The translations under genes and the position numbers were made by a program. The notes under the pieces were generated by a model, which had not been told where the DNA came from, did not search any database, and saw nothing but the letters and a program-made list of their open reading frames with translations. Below are positions 8,522 through 16,990 of a stretch of DNA of 64,000 nucleotides, one piece after another (position 1 is the first letter of the stretch; each line of letters opens with the position of its first letter). Source of the stretch: Streptomyces sp. NL15-2K. GTDB taxonomy: Bacteria; Actinomycetota; Actinomycetes; Streptomycetales; Streptomycetaceae. The stretch lies in contig NZ_CP130630.1 of assembly GCF_030551255.1 (NCBI RefSeq), positions 10,353,001-10,417,000 of the forward strand, given 5' to 3'.

Positions 8522-9123
8522 GTGGCCACCAGCAGTGGACGCAGCCGGGTGGCCGTGATGCGTTGGGCGAGGGCCTGTGGATTCCGCCGCAGCGCGGTCA
8601 TCGCCAGCAGCGCTGTCAGGGTGCCCACCGTGACACCCGCCACTACGTCGTGGGGGTAGTGTGCGCCGACCCAGACACGCGAGGCCGCCATCGCGCAGGC
8701 GGCCACCACGGCGACCGCGCCGAGTCGACGGGAGACGAACAGCAGGGCGACGGCCGCCGCGGCGGCGATTGCCGCATGGTTGCTGGGGAAGGACCAGTCG
8801 CCGGGCGCCGGACACGCCTCCAGCGGGGTCACATGCAGGCTCTGGCAGGGCCGGTCCTCGCGCACCAGCAGCTTCAGCCCCGTATCCACCCCGTAGGCCA
8901 GAACCACGATGAACGGCACGGCGAGCGCTGTCACCGAGGCCCTGACGCCCACCCGCCGGGCACCCCACCAGCCGATGACCATGAGCACGGCGAACAGCCC
9001 AGGCCCGTACGTCGACCAGGCCGACACCGCGTCGTCCAGCCACGCAGGGGATTGCCGGGCGAGGTTGACCACGTCGGTGTAGGCAGAGCCGTCGATCGAC
9101 GAGCCGTCGAAAGCGAGGATCAT
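8518..9123 (-). CDS. PAP2-family membrane phosphatase (first paralogue)
   Basis: 201 residues. PAP2 motifs: KLLVREDRP, FPSNHAAIAAAAAVAL (Asn in place of the usual Gly of PSGH, as in undecaprenyl-pyrophosphate phosphatase relatives), and SRVWVGAHYPHDVVAG with the catalytic His. Membrane helices begin near residue 40 (GLFAVLMVIGWWGARRV). The start is ATGA-coupled to the stop of the DedA gene. With DedA upstream, a role in recycling undecaprenyl phosphate or phospholipid turnover is likely. Confidence 0.85.
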   Translation of the reverse strand: MILAFDGSSIDGSAYTDVVNLARQSPAWLDDAVSAWSTYGPGLFAVLMVIGWWGARRVGVRASVTALAVPFIVVLAYGVDTGLKLLVREDRPCQSLHVTPLEACPAPGDWSFPSNHAAIAAAAAVALLFVSRRLGAVAVVAACAMAASRVWVGAHYPHDVVAGVTVGTLTALLAMTALRRNPQALAQRITATRLRPLLVAT

Positions 9124-9788
9124 CCGCGGGTCTCCTTCGCCTTCGCGTCCCGGCGCGAGCGGTACACCTCGGAAGCGAGCGGAATCAGCGACAGGGCCAC
9201 GATCGCCGCGACCATCGGCAGCAGATACCGGTCCACGTTCGGTACGGAGGAGCCCAGCGCGTATCCCGCCAGCGTGAGCCCCAGGCTCCACACCAGCCCG
9301 CCCGTCACCTGCCAGACGGTGAACGTCCGCACTGGTACCGCCAGTGCACCCGCCGTCGGGTTCAGCACTGTCCGCACCACTGGAACGAAGCGGGCCAGCA
9401 CGATCGCCTTCGCATGCCCGTAGCGCTCCAGCAGCTCCTCCGCCCGTCTCGCCCCCTCGTGCAACCGGGCCGAACGACTGCGTGCGAGCAGGGCGCCGCC
9501 CGCCTTCCGGCCGAGGAGATATCCGCACTGCGAGCCCACCAGCGCCCCCACCGCCGCGGCGACCAGCAGTGGGGCAAGAGACAGCTTCAGCCCGCGGTCG
9601 GCGGTGCCGGTGCACAGCAGACCGGCCGTGAACAGCAGCGAGTCGCCCGGGAGGAAGAAACCGATCAGCAGGCCCGTCTCGGCGAACAGCACCACACCCA
9701 CGCCGAGCACGCCGAAAGTGGACAGCAGCGACTGGGCATCCAGCACGTTGACAGCGAGCTGCGACGATAGGTGCATGGGTGTGGTCAT
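9120..9788 (-). CDS. DedA-family membrane protein
   Basis: About 222 residues of the DedA/SNARE-associated superfamily, members of which act as polyprenyl-phosphate or phospholipid flippases. Visible signatures: ETGLLIGFFLPGDSLLFTAG (re-entrant segment), GYLLGRKAG, RFVPVVRTVLNPTAGALAVP with the conserved Arg residues, and a final helix ending in basic residues. The ATG at 9788 is chosen over 9842 because AAGGGG precedes it and homology starts after it. It heads the DedA-PAP2-PAP2 operon, whose promoter region shares an operator with the divergent BlaI gene. Confidence 0.85.
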   Translation of the reverse strand: MTTPMHLSSQLAVNVLDAQSLLSTFGVLGVGVVLFAETGLLIGFFLPGDSLLFTAGLLCTGTADRGLKLSLAPLLVAAAVGALVGSQCGYLLGRKAGGALLARSRSARLHEGARRAEELLERYGHAKAIVLARFVPVVRTVLNPTAGALAVPVRTFTVWQVTGGLVWSLGLTLAGYALGSSVPNVDRYLLPMVAAIVALSLIPLASEVYRSRRDAKAKETRG

Positions 9789-9846
9789 CGACGAGAACCC
9801 CTTCGTCCGGATCATCGGATGCGGCGGAACGGCACCCGACAAGCGA

Positions 9847-9881
9847 CTACAATGCTGTAGACGGTCTACTGGACTGTAGAC
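9847..9881. promoter_or_regulatory. BlaI-type operator between DedA operon and blaI-like gene
   Basis: Two dyads in tandem: CTACAATGCTGTAG (9847-9860) and GTCTACTGGACTGTAGAC (9864-9881). Both contain the TACA...TGTA core of BlaI/MecI-family operators. They lie 24-58 bases before the BlaI-like ATG and 59-93 bases before the chosen DedA start, so the repressor probably autoregulates and may also control the lipid-phosphate operon. Confidence 0.7.
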
Positions 9882-9904
9882 GATAGCGGGGTGAGGAAGG
9901 TTCC

Positions 9905-10276
9905 ATGACCGACGCGAAGGACGAGAGGCGGCCGGCGGGCGAGCTCGAGGCCGCCGTCATGGCCGCCCTGTGGGCCGCCGGGGCCCCGCTGACCGCGGGC
10001 CGGGTGCAGACCGAACTCGGCTCCCAACTGGCCCGGACGACGGTGACGACCATCCTGACCCGTCTGCACGAGAAGGGCGTCGTCGGCCGTGAACGGCAGG
10101 GGCGCGGCTATGCCTACTTCCCCGTGCAGGACGCTCCCGGCCTGACCGCCCGGCGCATGCACACCGAACTCGACCGGGACACCGACCGGGAGACGGTCTT
10201 GGCGCGCTTCGTCGCCCAGCTCAGCCCCGACGACGAGCAGCTCCTGCGCCAGCTGCTGGAGGGTGAGGAGCGATGA
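9905..10276 (+). CDS. BlaI/MecI/CopY-family transcriptional repressor
   Basis: 123 residues. The N-terminal winged helix is typical (LEAAVMAALWAAGAPLTAGRVQTELGSQLARTTVTTILTRLHEKGVVGRERQGRGYAYFPV). The C-terminal dimerisation helices include ARFVAQLSPDDEQLLRQLL. In this family an M56 membrane protease inactivates the repressor on signal, and the next gene is such a protease, overlapping by four bases. Two TACA...TGTA operators lie directly upstream. Confidence 0.9.
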   Translation: MTDAKDERRPAGELEAAVMAALWAAGAPLTAGRVQTELGSQLARTTVTTILTRLHEKGVVGRERQGRGYAYFPVQDAPGLTARRMHTELDRDTDRETVLARFVAQLSPDDEQLLRQLLEGEER

Positions 10277-11202
10277 CCGCTCTGCTACTGGTACCGCTGC
10301 TCCTGCCCTTCCTCGCGCCGGCGCTGGCCCGCCGCACCCTCGATCGCCTGGCTCCTGTCACCGCACTGTGGGTCCTCACGGCCTCTGTGCTGGCCCTGGC
10401 GGGCGCCTGCGTGGCCGCTCTCGGCGCCCTGGTCCTGATCGGACTGCTCAAACTTCCCGCATTCGCCGCACTCGGCGAACTCGTCCACCCCCTGCGCACG
10501 CCGTCGGACTTCCTCGTCGTCCCCGCGGCCACGGCGGCCACCGGAGTGCTCACCCTCAGTGCCTGGACCCTCGCACGCTCGGCCCTCCGCCAGGCCCGCC
10601 TGTTTCGCACCGCCCGCACGCAGGCCGACCGCCGCCCCGCCGCCGGCGACCTGTGCGTCATCGACTCACCCCACCCGGACGCGTACGCCCTGCCGGGACG
10701 GCCCCACCGGATCGTCGTGACCAGCGCGATGCTGCGCAGCCTCGGCCCCGCCGAACGCGAAGCCCTCTTCGCCCACGAACGAGCCCACAACCAGGCAGGC
10801 CACCACTACTTCCTCGCCGCCGCCGAACTCGCCGCTCACTGCCACCCCGCCCTGCGCACCATCCGGGCCACCATCCGGCTCACCGCCGAGCGGGCGGCCG
10901 ACGAGGCCGCCGCCACCACACTCGGCGACCGGCGCCTGATCGCCACAGCCATCGCCCGCGCCGCCCTCGCCGGCCAAGCCTCCCGATCCACCCGCCCCGA
11001 CTTCGCACCCGCGGCGACGACCGGCCCCGTTCCCCAACGCGTCGCCGCCCTCCTCACGCCCTCCGAGCGGCGCTCGCGCGCCACGCGCTGTACTGCGCTT
11101 CTACTCGCCGCCTGCGCGGTCCTGTCGGTCTGCGCCGGGGCAACCGGCGTGCTCGCCTTCCATCACCAGGTCGAAGTTGCCCAGGGAGAGGAGAGCCACT
11201 GA
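10273..11202 (+). CDS. M56-family (BlaR1-like) membrane metalloprotease
   Basis: 309 residues. N-terminal membrane helices (LLLVPLLLPFLAPALA; LWVLTASVLALAGACVAALGALVLIGLL) precede a cytosolic protease domain with the zinc motif HERAH in EALFAHERAHNQAGHHYF and a third ligand region RAADEAAA. A last helix lies at the C-terminus (TALLLAACAVLSVCAGATGVLAF). No penicillin-binding sensor domain is present, as in the short actinobacterial BlaR1-like proteins. Coupled to the repressor gene by an ATGA overlap. Confidence 0.88.
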   Translation: MTALLLVPLLLPFLAPALARRTLDRLAPVTALWVLTASVLALAGACVAALGALVLIGLLKLPAFAALGELVHPLRTPSDFLVVPAATAATGVLTLSAWTLARSALRQARLFRTARTQADRRPAAGDLCVIDSPHPDAYALPGRPHRIVVTSAMLRSLGPAEREALFAHERAHNQAGHHYFLAAAELAAHCHPALRTIRATIRLTAERAADEAAATTLGDRRLIATAIARAALAGQASRSTRPDFAPAATTGPVPQRVAALLTPSERRSRATRCTALLLAACAVLSVCAGATGVLAFHHQVEVAQGEESH

Positions 11203-11367
11203 CCGGGTTCGGGCCTCGCAGCTGACTGCGTCCGTTCCGCACCGGACTCTCCCTTGGAGCCGCTCGCCCTGGACACGGTGATCTAGCCGCCAGTGACCTT
11301 CGCGTCGACCAGCTGCGTCACCCGATGAGCCGCCATTCGGCCGTGAGCGCGTCTGGGCAGGCGCGTG

Positions 11368-11895
11368 TCAGTTGCGCTCCTGCTGGGGAATGGCGGAGTA
11401 GCCGTCGTGCCAGGCGGCTTTGGCGCCGGAGTCCCCGATTCGGTAGACCTGTATGCCTGCGCCCATGCCGACGACGAGCGACAGTGCGGCGGCGGCGATG
11501 CGCAGCGGAAGGTGCACCGTGGCCAGGGCCCCGCCGGCGGATTGCACCGCATCGGGGGTGCGGGCGGCGGCGCGGCGGTACGTCCACCACACGGCGGTGG
11601 CCAGCACGAACAAGGCCACCGCCCAGGGGAGCAGTTGGTCACCGAGTTCGGCGTGTTTGCGGACCAGGGCGTTGCTGTCCACGTGTTGTTCCAGCCACTC
11701 GCCGGCATTTGTCGTCAGTGGCACGCTCACCAGGGATACCAGGGCGAGGATCGGCAGTGCGAAACCGAATCGGCGCATGAGCGACGGCCGGACAGCACAC
11801 AGGACCAGACAGAGTGCGGTGAGGGGCACCAGGACCACGACGACGTGGACGAACAGGACGTGTGCGGGGATGCCGTTGATGAGATGGGGTCCCAC
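11368..11895 (-). CDS. DUF2231-type small membrane protein
   Basis: 175 residues with four predicted membrane helices (FVHVVVVLVPLTALCLVLCAV; FALPILALVSLVSVPLTT; LLPWAVALFVLATAVWW; LRIAAAALSLVVGMGAGIQVY). The PAHVLFVHVVVVLVP opening and the ...HAELGDQ... segment resemble DUF2231 proteins, some of which are redox or heme associated. It lies at the end of the redox operon side but is separated from apbE by about 140 bases. Function unknown. Confidence 0.7.
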   Translation of the reverse strand: MGPHLINGIPAHVLFVHVVVVLVPLTALCLVLCAVRPSLMRRFGFALPILALVSLVSVPLTTNAGEWLEQHVDSNALVRKHAELGDQLLPWAVALFVLATAVWWTYRRAAARTPDAVQSAGGALATVHLPLRIAAAALSLVVGMGAGIQVYRIGDSGAKAAWHDGYSAIPQQERN

Positions 11896-12035
11896 AGGGG
11901 GCTCCTTCGAGGTGGGTGTTCAAGGGCTGGAGGGGACAGGCGGGGCTCGGGCAACTCGGTCGGCCGTGGTGTGGAAGCCGCGGCCGTAAGGGGGGCGCGC
12001 GTTGCTTGAGGGCATGAGGTGGCCCGTGACCCGCG

Positions 12036-12803
12036 TCATCGTCCATGGACGGTGAATCCGGTTGTGCGCCATGCCTGGCCGTCGGGCTTGAGGGCGAGCG
12101 CCTCGTATCCGGGCAGCGATTCGAGCCAGTCGCGGGAGCTGTCGCCCCTGGCGAACGCGGCGGTGGCGTAGGCGTCCGTCATGGTCAGCCGGGGGCCGCT
12201 GACGGTGAGGGAGGTGAGTTCTGTGGCGGGTGTGCCGTCGTGAGGGTTCAAGATGTGGGCGCCGCGTTCGGCGGTTCCTGAGGTGGCGATGGCCAGGCCC
12301 TGCTCGGCGGTGATGACCGTGGCGAGCTCGCCGGGGCGCAGCGGGTGGGCGATGCCGATGTGCCACGGGGTGCCGGGGGCGGCATGGCCGCGCAGTTGGA
12401 GGTCGCCGCCGCCGTTGACGCATGTGTTGCGGGCGCCGGCTTCGTACAGCAGCTGGGATGCGGCTTCGGTGGCCCAGCCTTTGACGAGGCCGGAGGGGTC
12501 GAGGGAGCCGTTGGGGGTGATGCTGAACCAGCCGTCGCTGGTGTGCGTGGCGTGGGCGCACAGCGACAGCACTTCGTGGACCTCGGGCGGGCAGTCGGTG
12601 AGGCGGATGTCGCCGCGGTCGAGTCGGCTGATGGCGCTGTCGGGTCGGTAGGTGGAGAACACGGCGTCCACGGTGTGCAGGGCGCGGACGGCGTGGGCGA
12701 GGGCGCGGTGGATGGCTGAGGTGGGCTGGTCGCGGATGTCGAAGGAGAAGACGGTGCCCATCACGTGTTCGACGTGGTGCAGGCGGCGTGCGGTGTCAGG
12801 CAT
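12036..12803 (-). CDS. apbE: FAD:protein FMN transferase (ApbE family)
   Basis: 255 residues. ApbE transfers the FMN moiety of FAD to a Ser/Thr in target proteins. Motifs: MGTVFSFDIRD at the N-terminus, a VDAVFSTYRPDSAISRLDRG segment, GLVKGWATEAA, NGGGDLQLRG, and the C-terminal TMTDAYATAAFARG that binds Mg/FAD. It is shorter than typical ApbE (about 300-340) because no signal peptide is present, so it appears cytoplasmic. The ATG overlaps the stop of the FMN-binding protein gene by eight bases, which identifies that protein as its probable substrate. Confidence 0.88.
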   Translation of the reverse strand: MPDTARRLHHVEHVMGTVFSFDIRDQPTSAIHRALAHAVRALHTVDAVFSTYRPDSAISRLDRGDIRLTDCPPEVHEVLSLCAHATHTSDGWFSITPNGSLDPSGLVKGWATEAASQLLYEAGARNTCVNGGGDLQLRGHAAPGTPWHIGIAHPLRPGELATVITAEQGLAIATSGTAERGAHILNPHDGTPATELTSLTVSGPRLTMTDAYATAAFARGDSSRDWLESLPGYEALALKPDGQAWRTTGFTVHGR

Positions 12804-13239
12804 GGGCTTGGTCCAGGGCGCTCTGCAGGGACTGGATGTAGCCCTGGCTGGTGTAGCTGGCGCCGGAGACGGCGTCGATGTGGGCGCTCTGAGCGCCCAG
12901 CGCTTCCTGGGTCAGTCGGGGCAGGGCGTAGGAGGCGATCTGCTGGTCCCGGCCGTTCTGGTCCGGTGCCTGGAGCACCCGGACGGCGGTGAGTTTGCCG
13001 CTGGTGAGGGTGACGGCCACCTGCACGGTCCCGTACTGGGTGTCGATGGGATCTCCGGTGTACGTGCCCGTCCCTCTCGGCTTGCCCGAGGTAGTACTGC
13101 CCGGAGCGGGCGGCGCAGAGGAGGCCAGGGGGGAACGTGGCGGGACGCCGGCCAGGGCGGGGAGCTGGTGCGGTTTGAGAGCGAGCAGCGTGGTGACCAG
13201 GGCGCTGATCCCGGTGGTGGCCAGGACGGCTCGGCGCAT
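12796..13239 (-). CDS. Secreted FMN-binding domain protein with flavinylation motif
   Basis: 147 residues: an N-terminal signal or membrane anchor (RRAVLATTGISALVTTLLAL), a Pro/Ser-rich linker (30-55), then an FMN_bind domain (56-147). The segment DAVSGASYTS (122-131) matches the D-x-x-S/T-G-A-T/S sequence to which ApbE attaches FMN by a phosphoester bond; Ser128 is the predicted site. The ATG at 13239 has AGGAGA upstream. It sits between the heme/flavin reductase and apbE and is presumably the extracytoplasmic electron carrier of that chain. Confidence 0.85.
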   Translation of the reverse strand: MRRAVLATTGISALVTTLLALKPHQLPALAGVPPRSPLASSAPPAPGSTTSGKPRGTGTYTGDPIDTQYGTVQVAVTLTSGKLTAVRVLQAPDQNGRDQQIASYALPRLTQEALGAQSAHIDAVSGASYTSQGYIQSLQSALDQAHA

Positions 13240-13252
13240 GGTGGTTCTCCTT

Positions 13253-14617
13253 TTAGAGCGCGAAAGACTCGTGGTGGATGCGGCGGCCCGGCACACCTGC
13301 CTCCCGCAGTGCCCGTATCGCGGCCTCGGTCATGCCAGGCGGGCCGCAGAGATACACGTCGTGCGCGGCCAGGTCCGGCACCAGGCTGGTCAGGCCCAAA
13401 GCGGTGAGCGGCGGGGAGTATCCGGTCGGCTCGTCGACGATGTAGTGGACGGCGGCGCGGCGGTGGGCGGCGATCGCGTCGATCTCACCGCGCAGGGCAA
13501 GGTCCTCGGCGCGGCGGGCCCGGTAGATGAGCGTGACCTGTCCCGGCAGTGTCTCGAACAGGGTCCGCAGGGGGGTGATGCCGACGCCGCCGCCCAGGAG
13601 CAGGACCTTGGGGGCGGTGCGGCGGTGCGCGGTGAACCCGCCGTAGGGGCCCTCGGCCCATACGCGGGTGCCGGGAGCCAGCCGGGCGAGCGCGGCGCTG
13701 TGCCCGCCGGCCGCCTTCACCGTGATCCGTAGCCGCCCGGGATGGGCGGGGGCGGAAAGCGAGTAGGGGTTGGCGGTCCACCACAGCCCGCGGGTAAGGA
13801 AGCGCCAGCGCAGGAACTGACCCGGCTCAGCCCTCAGCTCGTCAAGGTGCTCGCCGCTGAGGTGGACGGAGACCACGCCCGGCGCCTCGGGATACACCCC
13901 AGTGACCCGCAGGCGGTGGCGCAGCCCGCGCCGCAGGGGAACGGCGAACCGGTACCAGGCCACCAGCGCGGCGACGCAGAGGAAGAGCGTGTACCAGGCC
14001 GCCTGGGCGAGTCGGTTGCCGACGAAGTCCGCGCCGTTGGAAAGCTGATGTCCGAAGGTGAGGAAGACGGCGAGGTAGGTGGCGAAGTGCAGGTAATGCC
14101 AGGTCTCGTAGCTCATCTTCCGGCGGGCGGCGCGGGCCGAGAGGATGCCGGTGGCGAGGAACAGCAGGAAGCCGGCGGTGCCCTTGAGGAGATCGGGGTA
14201 GTGAAGTACGAGGGTGGAGGTCTGGCTGACCACGTTCGTGTGGGAGGTCAGGGAGTAGCCCCAGATGATCAGCAGGGTGTGGGCGAGGGCGAGCGAGATG
14301 GTGCAGCGCCCGCCCAGGGCGTGCCAGCGGGCGAGGCGGTCGGTGCCCACGGTGTGGTCCAGGAGCGGGATGCGGCCCATCAGGGCCAGCAGGACCGCGC
14401 ACGCGTAGCCGGCCAGCAGACCGGTGATACGCCCCGCGCCGGTGAGCCAGCCCGCCGGGCCGATCACGGAGGTCGTGTCGCTCCACCACAAGCCCAGCAC
14501 CCCGGCGGCACCGGTCCAGATCAGCAGCTGCGCCAGGAACGGCACGATGCTGCGGCGCGGCTGCCGGTGACGCATTCCGCGGCTCGCATAGGTGGTGGAC
14601 GTGAACGTGGTGGTCAT
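13253..14617 (-). CDS. Ferric-reductase-like flavocytochrome (heme membrane domain plus FAD/NAD(P) oxidoreductase)
   Basis: 454 residues. Six membrane helices (about 25-230) form a ferric-reductase transmembrane domain with candidate heme His in WHALGGRCTISLALAHTLL and WHYLHFATYLAVFLTFGHQL. The C-terminal half (240-454) is a ferredoxin-reductase module: FAD site (FLRWRFL...NPYSLSAPA), NAD(P) loop (VLLLGGGVGITPLRTLFE) and YLCGPPGM near the end. It should move electrons from cytosolic NAD(P)H to heme and then to the FMN-binding protein. The ATG at 14617 is preceded by GGAGGAG. First gene of the redox operon, facing the two-component system. Confidence 0.88.
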   Translation of the reverse strand: MTTTFTSTTYASRGMRHRQPRRSIVPFLAQLLIWTGAAGVLGLWWSDTTSVIGPAGWLTGAGRITGLLAGYACAVLLALMGRIPLLDHTVGTDRLARWHALGGRCTISLALAHTLLIIWGYSLTSHTNVVSQTSTLVLHYPDLLKGTAGFLLFLATGILSARAARRKMSYETWHYLHFATYLAVFLTFGHQLSNGADFVGNRLAQAAWYTLFLCVAALVAWYRFAVPLRRGLRHRLRVTGVYPEAPGVVSVHLSGEHLDELRAEPGQFLRWRFLTRGLWWTANPYSLSAPAHPGRLRITVKAAGGHSAALARLAPGTRVWAEGPYGGFTAHRRTAPKVLLLGGGVGITPLRTLFETLPGQVTLIYRARRAEDLALRGEIDAIAAHRRAAVHYIVDEPTGYSPPLTALGLTSLVPDLAAHDVYLCGPPGMTEAAIRALREAGVPGRRIHHESFAL

Positions 14618-14711
14618 GAGGCTCCTCCGGAAGAGCACGCTCCGGCGATGGGCGGCCAGCCTCACGGCCCGACCTCTGCGTACCTTCTGAAACAGCCCCC
14701 GGCGGCCCGCC

Positions 14712-14741
14712 TCAGCGGCGATTCAGAGGAAACTCAGAGGT
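14712..14741. promoter_or_regulatory. Triple 11-bp-spaced direct repeat (candidate OmpR-type binding site)
   Basis: TCAGCGG (14712), TCAGAGG (14723) and TCAGAGG (14734) recur with exactly 11-base spacing, one turn of the helix, in the 169-base gap between the divergent redox operon and the two-component system. OmpR/PhoP-type regulators bind such head-to-tail repeats; the adjacent regulator is of that class. Confidence 0.6.
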
Positions 14742-14786
14742 CCCGCCCCTCACGGCAGTGCCGGGCTGGGGGATGCTGGGCAGACC

Positions 14787-15521
14787 ATGGACGAGCGCGG
14801 AACGAAATCTCTCCTGCACCGACCCGACGGGGCGCCGGTGCGGGTCCTGGTCGTCGACGACGAACCGGACGTCACCGACGTGCTGGCCGGCGTACTGACC
14901 GGCGAGGGCTGGCAGGTGCGGACGGCCGCTGACGGGGCCGGCGCGCTCGCGACGGCCGGTGACTTCCGGCCCGACGCGGTGGTTCTGGACTGGATGCTGC
15001 CCGACCTTGACGGCCTGCAGGTCCTGCGCGAACTGCGGCGCGAGGCGCCCAGCGTGTGCGTGCTGTTCCTGACCGCCCGCGACGCGGTCGAGGACCGCAT
15101 CGCGGGCATCACCGCGGGCGGCGACGATTACGTCACCAAGCCCTTCAGCCTGGAAGAAGTCCTGGCCCGGCTGCGCGGACTGCTGCGCCGGGCCGGCATG
15201 GCCACAGAGCCGGGTGAGAACTGGCTGACGGTCGGCGACCTCACCATGGACGAGGAAGCCCGCGAAGTCCGCCGCGCGGGGACGGTCGTGGACCTGTCCC
15301 GCACCGAGTTCGAACTCCTGCGGTTCCTCATGCGCAATCCCCGCAGGGTGCTGTCCAAGGATCAGATACTCGACCGGGTCTGGGCCTACGACTTCGGCGG
15401 CCGCGCCCACATCGTCGAGCTCTACATCAGCTACCTGCGCAAAAAGATCGACGCCGGACGCATCCCCATGATCCACACGGTGCGCGGTGTCGGTTACGTC
15501 CTCAAGCCGGAGCCCTCGTGA
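14787..15521 (+). CDS. OmpR/PhoB-family response regulator
   Basis: 244 residues. The receiver domain (about 15-125) has VLVVDDEPDVTDVL, the phospho-Asp in AVVLDWMLPDLDG, Thr in VLFLTARD and Lys in DDYVTKPFSLEE. The DNA-binding winged helix (145-243) contains LSRTEFELLRFLMRNPRRVLSKDQILDRVWAYDF and ends in IHTVRGVGYVLKPEPS. It overlaps the following kinase gene by four bases (GTGA). Probable controller of the divergent flavocytochrome operon. Confidence 0.92.
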   Translation: MDERGTKSLLHRPDGAPVRVLVVDDEPDVTDVLAGVLTGEGWQVRTAADGAGALATAGDFRPDAVVLDWMLPDLDGLQVLRELRREAPSVCVLFLTARDAVEDRIAGITAGGDDYVTKPFSLEEVLARLRGLLRRAGMATEPGENWLTVGDLTMDEEAREVRRAGTVVDLSRTEFELLRFLMRNPRRVLSKDQILDRVWAYDFGGRAHIVELYISYLRKKIDAGRIPMIHTVRGVGYVLKPEPS

Positions 15522-16963
15522 GACGGCTTGTGCCCCGCACTCTGCGCGGCCAGCTCACCGCCGGACTCGTCACCCTCCTCGCCCTCGCGTGCCTCGCCGT
15601 CGGTGTGACCACCGCTCTCGCGCTGAGAGGGTTTCTGATGGGGCGTCTGGACGAACAGCTCACCGCATCCGGCGGCCGGTTCGCCGCCAGCCTGGAACAT
15701 GAAGCCACACCCGACGCCGACAACCGCCCCGATACCCGGGGGCAGTCCGAGGCGACCTTCGGCGCCCGCCTCCTTGCGGGAGCCGTCAGCCAGGCTGCCG
15801 TGGTCGACGACGCCACCGACCGCCCCGTCCAGCTAGCCAAAGGTGATCGCCGCGCACTGGCGGACATCCCCGCCGACGGACGCGGACACACCATCCGCCT
15901 CTCCACGCTCGGGCCCTACCGCCTCATTGCCGTCCAGGGCGACGACCACGACATCCTGATCACCGGTCTGCCGCTGCACCCCGTCGAAGACACACTCCAC
16001 CGCCTCGAAGCCGTCGAGGCCGCCGTGTTCGGCGCAGCCCTCGCAGCCACCGGCATCGCGGGCGCCCTGTGGGTACGGATCTCCCTGCGCCCTCTCCAGA
16101 GGGTCACCGCACAAGCCGCCGGCGTCGCCGGACTGCCGCTCGCCAGCGGCGAAGTCGCCATGCCGCAGCCCCTGCCCGACACCGACCCACGCACCGAAGT
16201 CGGCCAGGTCGGCACCGCGCTCAACCACATGCTCGGCCACGTCGAGGACGCCCTCACCCGGCGCCAGGCCAGCGAGGAAAGACTGCGCGCCAGCGAGGAA
16301 AGGCTCCGGCACTTCGCCGCCGACGCCAGCCACGAACTACGCACCCCCGTCGCCAACATCCGCGGCCACGCCGAACTCGCCCTGCGCCACCACGGCCCCG
16401 TCCCCATCGAAGTCCACCACGCCCTGGAACGCATCGACGCCGAATCACAGCGCATGACCCGCCTCGTCGACGACCTGCTCCTCCTCGCCCGCCTCGACGC
16501 CGGACGCCCCCTCGAACACGAGACGGTCGACCTCACCCGGCTCGTCCTGAACGCCACCGAGGACGCCCGCGCCGCAGGCCCTCAATACCGCTGGCTCCTC
16601 GACCTCCCCGAAGAACCCGTCACCGTCACCGGCGACGCACACCGCCTCCAGCAGGCCATCGGCAACCTCCTCGCCAACGCCCGCACCCACACCCCACCCG
16701 GCACGGAAGTGACCATCTCCCTCACCGCGGACACCACCGGTACCTGGGTGACCGTGAGCGATGACGGACCGGGCATTCCCGAGGGGCTCCAGCCCGAGGT
16801 CTTCGGACGCTTCGTCCGCGCCGACCACGCCCGCTCACGCAGCACCGGAAGCACAGGGCTCGGCCTCGCCATCGTCCACGCCGTCATCACCGCCCACCAC
16901 GGAACCGTCGACGTCACCAGCCGCCCCGGCCACACCACCTTCCGCCTGCTGCTCCGAAACTGA
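15518..16963 (+). CDS. Sensor histidine kinase with HAMP domain
   Basis: 481 residues. Transmembrane helix 1 near residues 10-35 (LTAGLVTLLALACLAVGVTTALAL), an extracytoplasmic sensor to about 165, helix 2 (AAVFGAALAATGIAGALWV), then HAMP, a short coiled coil with duplicated SEERLRASEERLR, the dimerisation/phospho-accepting HisKA (FAADASHELRTPVANIRGHAEL) and a HATPase with N box (AIGNLLANARTHTPPG), DDGPGIP and STGLGLAIV. Classic partner of the upstream response regulator. The sensor domain has no motif I recognise, so the stimulus is unknown. Confidence 0.92.
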   Translation: MRRLVPRTLRGQLTAGLVTLLALACLAVGVTTALALRGFLMGRLDEQLTASGGRFAASLEHEATPDADNRPDTRGQSEATFGARLLAGAVSQAAVVDDATDRPVQLAKGDRRALADIPADGRGHTIRLSTLGPYRLIAVQGDDHDILITGLPLHPVEDTLHRLEAVEAAVFGAALAATGIAGALWVRISLRPLQRVTAQAAGVAGLPLASGEVAMPQPLPDTDPRTEVGQVGTALNHMLGHVEDALTRRQASEERLRASEERLRHFAADASHELRTPVANIRGHAELALRHHGPVPIEVHHALERIDAESQRMTRLVDDLLLLARLDAGRPLEHETVDLTRLVLNATEDARAAGPQYRWLLDLPEEPVTVTGDAHRLQQAIGNLLANARTHTPPGTEVTISLTADTTGTWVTVSDDGPGIPEGLQPEVFGRFVRADHARSRSTGSTGLGLAIVHAVITAHHGTVDVTSRPGHTTFRLLLRN

Positions 16964-16990
16964 CATGCCTCCGGCCCGGAAGACGGTGGA

